A DNA stretch of 64,000 nt from Cypionkella aquatica (GCF_030161095.1 NZ_BSPP01000004.1:1-64000), one strand, 5' to 3'; counted from the first letter of the stretch, positions 1 to 9,138 are shown. Numbers and translations are program-made. Notes: generated by a model from the sequence alone, not told the origin.

Positions 1-632
1 CGCCCCCAGAACCCGAAGCCCCCAACCCCGACGCCGCAATCTTTGAGGCCCGCGCGGCAGCCAGCCAATGTGAAACCCTTGAAGCCCTGCGCGAAGCCAT
101 CGCAGCGTTCGAGCATTGCGATCTCAAGCGCGGCGCGCGCAATCTGGTCTTCGCCGACGGCAACCCCAAGGCCCGCGTGCTGATCCTCGGCGAAGCACCG
201 GGCGTCGAAGAAGACCGCGAAGGCCGCCCCTTCGTCGGTCGCGCCGGGCAACTTCTGGACAAAATGTTCGCCGCCATCGGCCTGTCGCGCAGCGCGCCCG
301 ACCCCGAAGCCGCGCTTTATATCACCAACACCCTGCCATGGCGTCCACCGCAAAACCGCGACCCCTCGCCCGCGGAAATCGCCATGATGCGCCCGTTTGT
401 GGAACGCCACATCGCCCTGATCAATCCCGATGTGATCGTCTTGGTCGGCAATACCCCGTTGCAAACCATCCTGAACACCAAAGGCATCTTGCGGGCGCGC
501 GGCACTTGGGCCGAAGCACTCGGCAAGCCTGTGCTGCCAATGACCCACCCGGCATACCTGCTGCGCAACCCGGTCGCCAAGCGCGAGGCTTGGGCCGACC
601 TGCTGTCGCTGCAGGCCAAACTGCGCAGCTAA
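1..632 (+). CDS. Uracil-DNA glycosylase, family 4 type (5' end outside window)
   Basis: The reading frame is already open at base 3 and runs to the TAA at 630-632, so the N-terminus lies upstream of the window. The visible part carries the family 4 UDG hallmarks. These are motif A GEAPGVEEDREGRPFVGRAG just after the LVFADGNPKARVLIL strand, an NTLPWRPPQNRDPSPAEI segment, and the motif B region THPAYLLRNP. A Cys followed by DLKRGARN near the visible start fits one ligand of the family's [4Fe-4S] cluster. Such enzymes remove uracil from deaminated DNA to start base excision repair. The GTG at 177 lies inside the conserved domain and cannot be the true start. Confidence 0.9.
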   Translation, partial: PPEPEAPNPDAAIFEARAAASQCETLEALREAIAAFEHCDLKRGARNLVFADGNPKARVLILGEAPGVEEDREGRPFVGRAGQLLDKMFAAIGLSRSAPDPEAALYITNTLPWRPPQNRDPSPAEIAMMRPFVERHIALINPDVIVLVGNTPLQTILNTKGILRARGTWAEALGKPVLPMTHPAYLLRNPVAKREAWADLLSLQAKLRS

Positions 633-759
633 ACCAGCCAGCGCATCAACCTATTGTGGCCCGAAAATGCAAATCCACATCCTACAGAAATTTGTCCCAG
701 CTGGGACAAAATTAGGCCCAAGTACAGCCCTGAAACCGCGCCAACCAAAAGCGCCCTTC

Positions 760-795
760 GGTCATCCTCTCTGCAAAAATATCCCCGCCGGAGGC
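760..795. repeat. Dispersed palindromic element, single arm
   Basis: The segment runs from GGTCATCCTCTCTG to ATATCCCCGCCGGAGGC and closely matches one arm of the long inverted repeat at 7890-7985, differing only in the few bases between those two blocks. It lies between the 3' ends of two convergent genes. There is no strong second arm here. Confidence 0.7.
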
Positions 796-830
796 ATCCC
801 GCAGCCCCACCAAAACGGGCCCCTCAAGCC

Positions 831-1616
831 TCACGGCGCAGGGCAGCCTGCAATCTCGACAGACCCACCCGCGCCCAACACGGTCACCACCACGCCCGAA
901 CGGTCCAGCGCGAATGGCGCACCACTCTGCGCCACCAGATCCACCGCCGCCGTCAGCCGCCCGCCCTTGCGCACAGCAACAGCCTCACCCACCCAGACGC
1001 TGGCATCGGCGGTTTCAAACACCACCGTCTCGGCCCCGCGCTGCGGCAAATCCAGCACCGCCGTCAGCCGCAAGCCATCGTCAATCGGCGTGACTTCACA
1101 AGAAATCGCCCGCAACCCCGCCGCCTTGGCGCCCGCAGGCTGCGCCTTCAACGCGGCTTTGATCGACGCATCCGGCCCGCCCTGATCCAAAACCGCCGAC
1201 AATTGCACCGCCGCAGGCATGCAGATCTGATTGCACACCCCCAGATCGACGCCCGCGCGCAACTTCACAGGCTTGGACGCATCCAACGGCACCACCTCTA
1301 ACGGCAATACCACGCCGTCATGATAGCCAATCGTCTGCATGCCATTGGTGTGAAACACCACCGGGCTCGGCCAATGCACCCGCACCGATTTCACATTCAC
1401 CGATCCCGCCCAGTTGAGCAGCGGTGGAATCCCGGCCTCACCGGGGCTGCGCCAATAGGTTTTCCAATCGGGGGCCAACTGCAACCGCAACCCCGCCATG
1501 TGATGCCCGTTCTGCATCTGCCAACCGGGAAGCAGATCGGCCTGCAAGACATCATCTTGCGTGGTCGCCCAAGCGGGCGCTGCGAAACTAAGGGCGGCGA
1601 TCAGAATTTTCCACAT
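831..1616 (-). CDS. DsbD N-terminal-domain (thiol-disulfide interchange) protein
   Basis: Translates to 261 residues with a clear Sec signal peptide (MWKILIAALSFAAPAWA, cleavage near residue 17). The mature part resembles the periplasmic N-terminal domain of DsbD: a WKTYWRSPGEAGIPP stretch, immunoglobulin-like beta strands, and a Cys pair in VDLGVCNQICMPA around residue 130. There are no membrane segments and no thioredoxin domain, so it is a free-standing exported DsbD-alpha-like protein and not a full transmembrane reductase. Its electron donor is not evident here. The gene is convergent with the glycosylase and divergent from the YqgE gene. Confidence 0.75.
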   Translation of the reverse strand: MWKILIAALSFAAPAWATTQDDVLQADLLPGWQMQNGHHMAGLRLQLAPDWKTYWRSPGEAGIPPLLNWAGSVNVKSVRVHWPSPVVFHTNGMQTIGYHDGVVLPLEVVPLDASKPVKLRAGVDLGVCNQICMPAAVQLSAVLDQGGPDASIKAALKAQPAGAKAAGLRAISCEVTPIDDGLRLTAVLDLPQRGAETVVFETADASVWVGEAVAVRKGGRLTAAVDLVAQSGAPFALDRSGVVVTVLGAGGSVEIAGCPAP

Positions 1617-1748
1617 GCCCCCGTCATAAGCAAAGCCTCGCCTCTGGGGAAATCACGATGCGGCGAGAGGCTTGTAACCAAATCCCGCTTTGCCCATCTT
1701 GAAGCCAAGCGGCAGCAAAGGGCGCGATTCGATAAGGGGCGCGATTCG

Positions 1749-2303
1749 ATGGATCTGTGTGGAAAGCTATTGGTGGCGATGCCCGGCATGGGGGATTCCC
1801 GGTTCGAGCATAGCGTTATTCTGGTCTGCGCCCATACGCCCGAAGGGGCGATGGGCCTGATCATCAACAAAACGCTGCCCGATATGTCGTTCTCTGGCCT
1901 GCTCGAACATCTGAAAATCCCGCTGGGCGAAGACAGCCGCAAGATCGCGGTGCATTTCGGCGGCCCGGTCGAACGCGGTCGCGGCTTTGTGCTGCACTCG
2001 CCCGATTACATCGGCGGCCCGGCGACCCTGCAGATCGAGGGCGGCTACGGCATGACCGCGACGCTGGATGTGCTGGAAGCGATGGCGCAAGGCCAAGGCC
2101 CTGACAAAGCGCTGCTGGCCTTGGGGTATTCCGGCTGGGGTCCGGGTCAGCTAGAGGCCGAGATCACCCGCAACGACTGGCTGACCGTCGATCCCAGCGC
2201 GGCGCTGATCTTCGCCGAAGATGCCAGCACCAAATGGTCCGCCGCCCTGCGCGGCATGGGGATAGAGCCGCTCAGCCTCTCGGCCACATCGGGCCGCGCC
2301 TGA
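1749..2303 (+). CDS. YqgE/AlgH family protein
   Basis: A 184-residue protein beginning MDLCGKLLVAMPGMGDSRF. The conserved blocks FEHSVILVCAHTPEGAMGLIINK, the HFGGPVERGRGFVLHS stretch and the C-terminal GYSGWGPGQLEAEI are diagnostic of the YqgE/AlgH family (UPF0301). The family's molecular function is unsettled. The frame is open further upstream (to about 1320), but homology starts at this ATG and the upstream part is antisense to the DsbD-like gene, so I chose 1749. Confidence 0.88.
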   Translation: MDLCGKLLVAMPGMGDSRFEHSVILVCAHTPEGAMGLIINKTLPDMSFSGLLEHLKIPLGEDSRKIAVHFGGPVERGRGFVLHSPDYIGGPATLQIEGGYGMTATLDVLEAMAQGQGPDKALLALGYSGWGPGQLEAEITRNDWLTVDPSAALIFAEDASTKWSAALRGMGIEPLSLSATSGRA

Positions 2304-2394
2304 ACCGCCCCCCCCCGGCCGCGTCTGATACGACCACACAGCGCAACCGATTTTCGCCCCGAAAATCGTGCACGAATTCCGCTGCGGAATTCGC

Positions 2395-2553
2395 TTACCG
2401 CTTGGGCCGCTCGTCCCAATCCTTCATCAAGATCCGATTGGCATCGCCCGACGGATCCTCAAACTGCCTGCTGCTCAGCGCCCAGAGAAACCCGATCAGC
2501 CCGGCCCCGCCCAAAGCCAATGACACCGGAATAAGCACCGACAATATCTGCAT
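2395..2553 (-). CDS. ccoS: cbb3 oxidase maturation protein CcoS
   Basis: A 52-residue protein starting MQILSVLIPVSLALGG, with one transmembrane helix (about residues 4-26) and a short charged tail ending KDWDERPKR. Size, topology and a FLWALSSRQFEDP boundary match CcoS/FixS, needed for cofactor insertion into cbb3 oxidase. Its ATG overlaps the ccoI stop codon by one base (TGATG), so it is the last gene of a ccoGHIS operon. Confidence 0.88.
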   Translation of the reverse strand: MQILSVLIPVSLALGGAGLIGFLWALSSRQFEDPSGDANRILMKDWDERPKR

Positions 2554-4736
2554 CACTTCAACCTCATCGCATTCAGCGACACCGAAATCGACGACAAAGA
2601 CATCGCCAAAGCCGCAGCCAAGGGCGTCGCCGACCCAATCAACGCCAAAGGCACCGCGATCACGTTATAGCCCGCCGAGATCGCAAAATTCTCGACCATC
2701 CGCCGCGTCGCTTGCCGCGCGATCCGCACCGCATCGCCAATCGCCGCCATATCCTGCCCCAGCAGCACAATGTCCGACGCCACGCGCGCCGCATCCAACG
2801 CCGTCGCGGGTGAGATGCTGACATGCGCCACCGCCAGCGCCGCCGTGTCGTTCAACCCATCGCCAACCATCAGCACGCGCTGCCCCGCCTCGGTCAAGTC
2901 CCGCACCAGTGCCAGCTTTTGCGCAGGCAAAGCCCCCGCCACCCAATCGGCAATCCCCAGCCGCGCCGCCAGCTCCGCCACAGCCGCCTCAACATCGCCC
3001 GAGATCAGCTTGATCCGCAGCCCCTGCGCTTTCAGCGCCGCAATCGCCGCCTCTGCCCCCGGTCGCAGATGGTCGGCAAACCCAAAACCACGCACCGCAT
3101 CCCCCACCCGCAGATAGGTCGCCGTCACCGCCAGCGGCTCGGCCCCGCACCAATCCGCGCGGCCCAACCGCACCACCTCGCCCCGCCAGATGCCCTCGAT
3201 GCCGTAACCCGGCACCTCACGCAGGTCCGAAATCTCGGCCGCAGCAATGCCCTGCGCACGCGCCGCCGCAGCCAATCCCTGCGCCAACGGATGCGACGAT
3301 GCTGCCGCCAGCCCTGCCGCCACCGCCACCAACCCCACCGGATGCGCCGCCAGATCCACCACCTCGGGCGCGCCCAAAGTCAGCGTGCCGGTCTTGTCAA
3401 ACACCACCGTGTCAACCTCGGCCAACCGCTCCAAAGCCGTGCCGTGCTTGATCAGCAGCCCCTTGCGAAACAGCCGCCCAGAGGCCGAAGTGACCACCGC
3501 AGGCACCGCCAATCCCAAGGCGCAGGGGCAGGTGATGATCAGCACCGCAGCCGAGATATTGACCGCAAAGCGCAGATCACCCGCCGTCGCCCACATCCAA
3601 TACCCAAAGGCAGAGGCCGACAGCAGATGCACCAAGGGCGAATAATATCGCGCCGCCCGTTCCGCCAGCGTCGTGTATTTCGTCTTGGCACCTTCAGCCA
3701 CCGCCACCAGATCAGCCATCCGGTGCAGACTGGAATCACGCCCCGCCGCCGTCACCCGCAGCGTCAAGGGCCCGGTCAGATTGACCTCTCCCGCCGCCAC
3801 CGTGCTGCCCGCCCCCACAAATACCGGCAGGCTTTCCCCGGTCAGCAAACTGCGATCCACCTCTGATGCACCCGCCTCCACCACCCCATCCACCGGCATC
3901 CGCCCCCCCGGACGCACCCGCACCAGATCGCCCGCCGCCACCTCGGAAATCGCCCGCACCACCTCGACGCCCTCCACCAGCACCATAGCCCGAGGCACCT
4001 CCAACGCCGCCAATTCCTCGGCAGCCGACCGCGCCACCGCCCGCGTGCGATGATCCAGATAGCGCCCCAGCAGCAGGAAAAAGCACAGCATCACGGCGGC
4101 ATCGAAATAGGCGTGATGGCCCGATTTGATCGTCTCAAACACCGAAATCATCGACGCCAACACCAAAGCCAGCGAGATCGGAAAATCCATCCCAAACCGC
4201 CCGACACGCAGCCCCGCGGCAGCCGAGCGGAAAAACGGCTGGCCACAGAACACCACTGTCGGCACCGCAATCGCCGCCGAGATCCAGTGGAACATATCGC
4301 GCGTCGCCCCCTCTGCCCCCGACCACACCGCGACCGATAGCAGCATCACGTTCATCATCGCAAAAAACGCCACCCCCAGCCGCATCAGCAGGTCGCGGCC
4401 CTGCCGATCGGTCTCGGTGGCAGACAAAAGCCCGGCGTCCAGCTCATGCGCCTCAAAGCCCACCCGCGCCAAGGCCGCGACCAGATCGGCGGCGCTGACG
4501 CCAGCGGCCTCGACCGACACCCGCTTCATCGTCAGATTGACCCGCGACGATGCCACCCCCGGCACCGCCGCCAATGCGCCCTCGACGGTTGAAATACAGG
4601 CCGCGCAATGCGCCGCAGGCAGCGACAACATCAGCCGCCCCGCCGCCGCCACCGCAGCCAAATCCCGCGCTGCAGGCACCACAACGCAGGCCGGGCACGC
4701 CACCAAGCCGCCATGTTCAAACTCGACCACCGCCAT
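2553..4736 (-). CDS. ccoI: Copper-translocating P-type ATPase CcoI/FixI
   Basis: A 727-residue P1B-type ATPase that supplies copper for cbb3 oxidase assembly. Visible in order: an N-terminal CPAC near residue 14, a heavy-metal-associated domain with HCAACIST (about residue 43), the TGES actuator loop, the membrane metal site CPC in ITCPCALGLAVP, the phosphorylation motif DKTGTLT, the HP motif in SSHPLAQG, and the hinge MVGDGLNDTAAL. The extra N-terminal Cys pair is usual in FixI. It lies three bases downstream of ccoH and overlaps ccoS, so expression is probably coupled. Confidence 0.95.
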   Translation of the reverse strand: MAVVEFEHGGLVACPACVVVPAARDLAAVAAAGRLMLSLPAAHCAACISTVEGALAAVPGVASSRVNLTMKRVSVEAAGVSAADLVAALARVGFEAHELDAGLLSATETDRQGRDLLMRLGVAFFAMMNVMLLSVAVWSGAEGATRDMFHWISAAIAVPTVVFCGQPFFRSAAAGLRVGRFGMDFPISLALVLASMISVFETIKSGHHAYFDAAVMLCFFLLLGRYLDHRTRAVARSAAEELAALEVPRAMVLVEGVEVVRAISEVAAGDLVRVRPGGRMPVDGVVEAGASEVDRSLLTGESLPVFVGAGSTVAAGEVNLTGPLTLRVTAAGRDSSLHRMADLVAVAEGAKTKYTTLAERAARYYSPLVHLLSASAFGYWMWATAGDLRFAVNISAAVLIITCPCALGLAVPAVVTSASGRLFRKGLLIKHGTALERLAEVDTVVFDKTGTLTLGAPEVVDLAAHPVGLVAVAAGLAAASSHPLAQGLAAAARAQGIAAAEISDLREVPGYGIEGIWRGEVVRLGRADWCGAEPLAVTATYLRVGDAVRGFGFADHLRPGAEAAIAALKAQGLRIKLISGDVEAAVAELAARLGIADWVAGALPAQKLALVRDLTEAGQRVLMVGDGLNDTAALAVAHVSISPATALDAARVASDIVLLGQDMAAIGDAVRIARQATRRMVENFAISAGYNVIAVPLALIGSATPLAAALAMSLSSISVSLNAMRLK

Positions 4737-4739
4737 CGC

Positions 4740-5207
4740 CTAGCCCTTCACAAACAGGTTCAAGCGCTGCTGAAACAGCACGCCATCGCCGGAGCGCGCC
4801 GTGACATGCAGCATCCATTTGCCAGGTTGCAGCTGCACTGCGGCGACATAGGCCCCGGCCTTGTAGGCAAATTGCGGCGTCTGATCCTCGCGCGCCTCGG
4901 TCACGCGCCCCAGCAGCACCGTCAGCGCCTCTACCACCACCGGCTTGGCCGCCGCGTCGGTGAAGGCCAAGCTCAACGCCCCTGCAGCGCCGTCATAGCG
5001 GGGCGCAACCTGCCAGCCCAAGGCCAGCTGCGCGCGCCGATCCGCGTCAAAGCTTTGGCTTGCGACGTAAGAATTCGCCACCTCCAACCCCGGAAATGTG
5101 CTGATCGCCTTGTATGCCATCAGCACATTCACCGCGATGATCAGCCCAAACGCTGCTAAGGTAAAGGCCAGCACATGCCGCCCAGTGATTTCATGCGCTT
5201 CTGCCAT
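4740..5207 (-). CDS. ccoH: cbb3 oxidase assembly protein CcoH/FixH
   Basis: A 155-residue membrane-anchored protein. One N-terminal transmembrane helix (HVLAFTLAAFGLIIAVNVLMAYKAI, about residues 11-35) is followed by a periplasmic domain with SQSFDADRRAQLALGW and a C-terminal beta-rich stretch ending QQRLNLFVKG, as in FixH. The family associates with cbb3 oxidase and CcoI during assembly. The ATG follows the ccoG stop directly. Confidence 0.88.
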   Translation of the reverse strand: MAEAHEITGRHVLAFTLAAFGLIIAVNVLMAYKAISTFPGLEVANSYVASQSFDADRRAQLALGWQVAPRYDGAAGALSLAFTDAAAKPVVVEALTVLLGRVTEAREDQTPQFAYKAGAYVAAVQLQPGKWMLHVTARSGDGVLFQQRLNLFVKG

Positions 5208-6659
5208 CTATTCGGCCTTTCCTTCAATATCGCCCCGGCCATTGAACACACTGTCATAATGCACGCGGTCGTTGCTTGGGTTGGCTTGTGTTCCCAGATC
5301 CTGCACCCAGAACCGCAGATCAGTCCTTGCGGCCTGCGCAGCACTTGACCCTGCAGCAGCCGTCACAAACAGCCGCTGGGTCTTGGTTTCATTGGCAGGC
5401 ACCAAGACCTTCAGCCCTGCCGCACCCTCCAGCGCCAACCCGAACGCCGCATCCGAGGTGGCAGCAAAGGTGAACCAACGATCCTCGCCATGCTTGTTGC
5501 GCAACCGCAGCTCGTAAGTGTTGCGGATCGCACCATCCGACAGCGTCACAAACAGCGGATTGCGCAGCGGCGTCACATTCACATCAATCGAGGCGCGCAG
5601 GAACAAAGCCGCGACCAGCGCCACTCCGATCCCAGCCCATAGCACCGCGTAAAGCATGGTTCTGGGCCGGAACACATGGCTCCAGATCGACTTGGGCGCT
5701 GCTCCGGCACGCTCGCGCACCTCATCGGTCAAAGCCATATAGCTGATCAGGTTCAGCGGCTTGTCGATCTTGGCCATCACATCGTTGCAGGCATCAATGC
5801 ACAAACCGCAAGTGATGCAGGCCATCTGCTGCCCGTCCCGAATATCAATCCCCATCGGGCAGACGTTGACGCAGGCCATACAATCAATGCAATCGCCGTG
5901 GCCTTCGACACTGGCCTTGCCCCGAGGCTCGCCACGCCAGTCGCGGTAGCCAATCGTCAGCGTATCCTCATCAACCATCGCCGCCTGAATCCGTGGCCAC
6001 GGGCAGGCGTAAATGCAGATCTGCTCGCGCGCAAAGCCGCCAAACACAAAGGTCGTCGCGGTCAGAATAGCCATCGTGGTATAGGCCACCGGATGCGCTG
6101 TGCCCTGAATCAGATTGGCCGCCAAAGTCGGCGCATCGGTGAAATAGAAGACCCAAGCCCCGCCGGTGGCCAAACCAATCAGCAACCAGACCGCCCATTT
6201 CAACAGCCGCTTGCGCGCCTTTTCCAGATCCCAAGCTTGCCGATGCAGCCGCAGCCGCGCATTGCGGTCGCCCTCAATCCAACGCTCCACCAGAATGTAA
6301 AGATCAGTCCAGACCGTCTGCGGACAGGCATAACCGCACCAAACCCGCCCTGCGGCGCTGGTGAACAAGAACAGCCCCAACCCCGCCATGATCAAAAGGC
6401 CCGCGACGAAATAGAATTCGTAGGGCCAAATCTCGATCATGAAGAAAAAGAACCGCCGATGCGCCAGATCGACCAGCACCGCCTGATCCGGCAGGCTTGG
6501 CCCACGATCCCAGCGCAGCCACGGCGTGACGTAGTAGATCGCCAGCATCAGCCCCATCAACGCCCATTTCAAGCTGCGAAACGTGCCTTTCACCCGGCGC
6601 GGAAAGATCGGCTCGCGGGCGGCATACAGGCTGGGCGGTGGGACATCAGGGCTTTGCAC
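5208..6659 (-). CDS. ccoG: cbb3 oxidase accessory iron-sulfur protein CcoG (RdxA/FixG)
   Basis: A 483-residue polyferredoxin-like membrane protein. Several transmembrane helices carry the WCGYACPQTVWTD motif. They are followed by two [4Fe-4S] motif sets (CIDCMACVNVCP and CITCGLCIDACN, around residues 260-310) and a C-terminal periplasmic Ig-like domain. CcoG is implicated in copper reduction/handling for cbb3 biogenesis. It is the first gene of ccoGHIS, and an FNR-type box lies 58 bp upstream of its ATG. Confidence 0.95.
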   Translation of the reverse strand: MQSPDVPPPSLYAAREPIFPRRVKGTFRSLKWALMGLMLAIYYVTPWLRWDRGPSLPDQAVLVDLAHRRFFFFMIEIWPYEFYFVAGLLIMAGLGLFLFTSAAGRVWCGYACPQTVWTDLYILVERWIEGDRNARLRLHRQAWDLEKARKRLLKWAVWLLIGLATGGAWVFYFTDAPTLAANLIQGTAHPVAYTTMAILTATTFVFGGFAREQICIYACPWPRIQAAMVDEDTLTIGYRDWRGEPRGKASVEGHGDCIDCMACVNVCPMGIDIRDGQQMACITCGLCIDACNDVMAKIDKPLNLISYMALTDEVRERAGAAPKSIWSHVFRPRTMLYAVLWAGIGVALVAALFLRASIDVNVTPLRNPLFVTLSDGAIRNTYELRLRNKHGEDRWFTFAATSDAAFGLALEGAAGLKVLVPANETKTQRLFVTAAAGSSAAQAARTDLRFWVQDLGTQANPSNDRVHYDSVFNGRGDIEGKAE

Positions 6660-6716
6660 GGGGTTCTCGGATGGCTGGCGTTGCGCCCGCTATGCGCCGA
6701 TCCTGCGCGTCAGACT

Positions 6717-6730
6717 TTGACCTGTATCAA
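6717..6730 (-). promoter_or_regulatory. FNR-type box upstream of ccoG
   Basis: TTGACCTGTATCAA fits the FNR/FnrL/Anr consensus TTGAT-N4-ATCAA with one substitution. It lies 58-71 bp upstream of the ccoG start, a typical place for an activator of a class II or class I promoter. Known relatives (rdxBHIS of Rhodobacter) are FnrL-controlled; binding here is inferred. Confidence 0.75.
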
Positions 6731-6749
6731 TAAACCCTGCGACAGTTTG

Positions 6750-7637
6750 TCAGCCAACAGCCCCGCGCCCGCTTGCCTGCTTCAAGACCCAATCGCAAAA
6801 CAGCTGCAAGGATGGCCGCAGCATCCCCGACCGCGTCACCATGAAATAGCCCTCGCGGCCATGATCCTCATGCAGCAAGCGCAGCCGTCCAGCGGCCAGA
6901 TCGGCCTCCATAAAGGTGCGCACTGCGATGGCCACGCCATGCCCATCCCGCGCCGCATCCAACAGCAAAGTGCCCGGCATCGTGGTCATGCCCACACCCT
7001 GATCGCGCTGTAGCCCATGCCGCTGCAAGAACGCCGTCGCTTCCGACGTGCCCAACTCTTGCAACCACGGCAGTTTCGCCAGATCAGCCAACGAGGATGG
7101 CGCGCCATCAGGCACCAGTTTGGGCGCAGCCACCACCACAACCCCGGCCCGCAACACCAGCTTTGCCACCAGCCCCGGCCAATCGCCATTGCCATAGCGG
7201 ATGCCCAGATCCGCCTCGCGGCCAATATCGCGCGACTCAGAGGTCGGGTCGATCACCAGATCAATCGCCGGATGCCGCGCCCGGAAATCCGCCAAACGCG
7301 GCAACAGCCAGCCACTGGCAAAGGTCGAAGTGGTGGTGATCCGCAACACCCGCGCCGCATCCGCCCCGGTCAATTCAGCGATCGTGCTGGCAATCGCGGC
7401 AAAACTGCCCTGCAAGGTTTCCGCCAACCGCCGCCCCTCGGCTGTCAGACTTAACCGCCGCCCGCCACGTTCCACCAAAACCAAGCCCAGATGCGCCTCA
7501 AGCCCCCGGATCTGCTGACTGATCGCGGCATGGGTCACGCCAATCCGCGCGCCCGCTTCCTCTACCCCGCCCGCCTGCGCAAAAGCCGAGAACGCCCGCA
7601 GTGCCGAAAGCGGAGGCATATGCCGCCATTCGTTCAT
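6750..7637 (-). CDS. LysR-family transcriptional regulator (GcvA-like)
   Basis: A 295-residue LysR protein. The N-terminal winged helix-turn-helix (MPPLSALRAFSAFAQAGGVEEAGARIGVTHAAISQQI...) resembles GcvA-type members; a periplasmic-binding-like effector domain follows (TTTSTFASGWLLPRLADF...). I start at ATG 7637 because AAGGTGGGG lies just before it; upstream codons lack a ribosome site. It sits between ccoGHIS and ccoNOQP, where no regulator is usual, and is divergent from a 49-aa gene, the usual LysR arrangement with its target. The effector is unknown. Confidence 0.9.
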   Translation of the reverse strand: MNEWRHMPPLSALRAFSAFAQAGGVEEAGARIGVTHAAISQQIRGLEAHLGLVLVERGGRRLSLTAEGRRLAETLQGSFAAIASTIAELTGADAARVLRITTTSTFASGWLLPRLADFRARHPAIDLVIDPTSESRDIGREADLGIRYGNGDWPGLVAKLVLRAGVVVVAAPKLVPDGAPSSLADLAKLPWLQELGTSEATAFLQRHGLQRDQGVGMTTMPGTLLLDAARDGHGVAIAVRTFMEADLAAGRLRLLHEDHGREGYFMVTRSGMLRPSLQLFCDWVLKQASGRGAVG

Positions 7638-7731
7638 GAAACCCCACCTTACATGGAAAAAAGCTTGCTGTGTGGAAACCTGCGCAATCATGGCAGATAT
7701 TACCAGCATCAAGCAACATCAGGAGATCATC

Positions 7732-7881
7732 ATGTTAGGAATTCTTGCCGCCGCCTTCGGCTATGCCACCCGCACCGACACCCGCAGCAGCCGTGAAAGA
7801 ATCGCCGCTCAGCGCCGTTGGGAGGAAGAGTATTTCTGGCAAGGCCGCACCACCCTGCCCCGCGACGGGTCTGGGGATTGA
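7732..7881 (+). CDS. Small protein of unknown function divergent from LysR gene
   Basis: A 49-residue product, MLGILAAAFGYATRT... followed by an Arg/Glu-rich segment (SSRERIAAQRRWEEEYFW). AGGAG lies 8 bases before the ATG. An alternative in-frame ATG at 7690 has no ribosome site. The first dozen residues are hydrophobic and the middle is a probable amphipathic helix, so a peripheral membrane peptide is possible. I do not recognise the family. Its position opposite the LysR gene suggests it is the regulator's target. Confidence 0.55.
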   Translation: MLGILAAAFGYATRTDTRSSRERIAAQRRWEEEYFWQGRTTLPRDGSGD

Positions 7882-7889
7882 AGGGGCGC

Positions 7890-7985
7890 TTGGTCATCCT
7901 CTCTGTCTAAATATCCCCGCCGGAGGCTCACTACGCATAGGGAGGATGCCTCCGGCGGGGATATTTAGACAGAGAGGATGACCAA
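7890..7985. repeat. Perfect 38-bp inverted repeat (extragenic palindrome)
   Basis: Arms 7890-7927 and 7948-7985 are exact reverse complements separated by 20 bases. The inner core is CCCCGCCGGAGGC, followed outward by AAATA and a TCATCCTCTCTG-like end. It lies between convergent genes (small CDS ending 7881, ccoP ending 8056). Related copies occur at 760, 14729, 28162, 38530, 47610, 56505 and 63727. As RNA it would form a very stable hairpin on either strand, so it may act as a bidirectional terminator. Confidence 0.9.
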
Positions 7986-8055
7986 AACAGCCAAAAGCCC
8001 GTGGCGCGATCTGCCACGGGCTTTTGAGATTTCGGGATGTGTCGTGCCGATAGGG

Positions 8056-8934
8056 TTACTCTCCACCGCCCAGACTGTGCACATAGACCGCCACCGCGCG
8101 GATTTCATCCTCGGACAGCTTATCCCCCCAAGCGGGCATCACGCCGAAGCGGGCTTTGCTGACGGTTTCCGTCAAGGTCGCCACATCGCCGCCATAAAGC
8201 CAGATCGCATCGGTCAGATCAGGGGCACCCTGTGTGCGGTCGCCCTTGCCCGCCTCGCCATGACATGACGCGCAGTTATCGGCGAAGACCGTGACCCCCG
8301 ACGCAGCCAACGCGGCGTCAAAATCCTGACCCGAGATGCGCCGCACAAATTGCACCACTTCGGCGATCTGCGGCTTTTCCAGAATCCCATCCACGCCAAA
8401 CGCTGGCATCTGGCTATAGCGCGCATCTTCGTCGGCGCTGTTCCTGATGCCATGCGTCACCGTTGCATGGATCGCCGCCATATCACCGCCCCACAGCCAA
8501 TCATTGTCCAGAAGGTTTGGATAGCCCTTGCCCTGCACCCCCGCCGCCCCCGCACCATGACATTGCGCGCAGTTATTCTTGAACACCGACGCCCCGGCGG
8601 AAACCGCGAAGGTTTTCAGCTCGTCCTGCGTGGGAATAGCCGCCAGATCTGCCGCCACCAGCTTGGCCTTGATCCCGGCATTGGCATCATCAAACCGCTG
8701 AATCTCTGCCGCCACATCGGCCCGCTGATCCGATCCGATCAAACCTTGGGTATGCCCCGAGATCAACGGCCAAGCCGGATAGGCGATGGTATAAGCCACA
8801 CCCCAGAGGATCGTCAGATACAACACCCACAGCCACCAGCGCGGCATCGGATTGTCATATTCCTGAATACCGTCCCAGACATGCCCTGTCGTCGGCACAT
8901 CTTTGGCCGCCGGTTTCACTTGCTTGGCGCACAT
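8056..8934 (-). CDS. ccoP: cbb3 oxidase diheme cytochrome c subunit CcoP
   Basis: A 292-residue subunit with an N-terminal membrane anchor ([21 protein letters not shown], about residues 33-53) and two cytochrome c domains marked by CAQCHGAG and CASCHGEAG heme c sites. It passes electrons from the cytochrome c pool via CcoO to CcoN. It is the last gene of ccoNOQP, three bases after the ccoQ stop. Confidence 0.96.
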   Translation of the reverse strand: MCAKQVKPAAKDVPTTGHVWDGIQEYDNPMPRWWLWVLYLTILWGVAYTIAYPAWPLISGHTQGLIGSDQRADVAAEIQRFDDANAGIKAKLVAADLAAIPTQDELKTFAVSAGASVFKNNCAQCHGAGAAGVQGKGYPNLLDNDWLWGGDMAAIHATVTHGIRNSADEDARYSQMPAFGVDGILEKPQIAEVVQFVRRISGQDFDAALAASGVTVFADNCASCHGEAGKGDRTQGAPDLTDAIWLYGGDVATLTETVSKARFGVMPAWGDKLSEDEIRAVAVYVHSLGGGE

Positions 8935-8937
8935 GGC

Positions 8938-9129
8938 TTACGCCTCCTTGGTTTGCGACGCGACGGCCGCAGGTTTCAGATCATGGCGAAAGATGGACTG
9001 GGCGATATCATCATGCGTGGCCCGCGATCCGGGCCGCCACGCCCAGACAAACACCGCCAGAAACACCAAGGTCAGGAACAACAGCACCCAGCTGTCGGCA
9101 AATTCGCGCAGCAAAGAATAGGTATCCAT
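8938..9129 (-). CDS. ccoQ: cbb3 oxidase small subunit CcoQ
   Basis: A 63-residue protein starting MDTYSLLREFADSWVLLFL, with one transmembrane helix and the FVWAWRPGSR boundary typical of CcoQ. I prefer the ATG at 9129 (G-rich ribosome site just upstream) over the GTG at 9135. It lies between ccoO and ccoP. Relatives stabilise the oxidase complex. Confidence 0.9.
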   Translation of the reverse strand: MDTYSLLREFADSWVLLFLTLVFLAVFVWAWRPGSRATHDDIAQSIFRHDLKPAAVASQTKEA

Positions 9130-9138
9130 GCCCACCCC

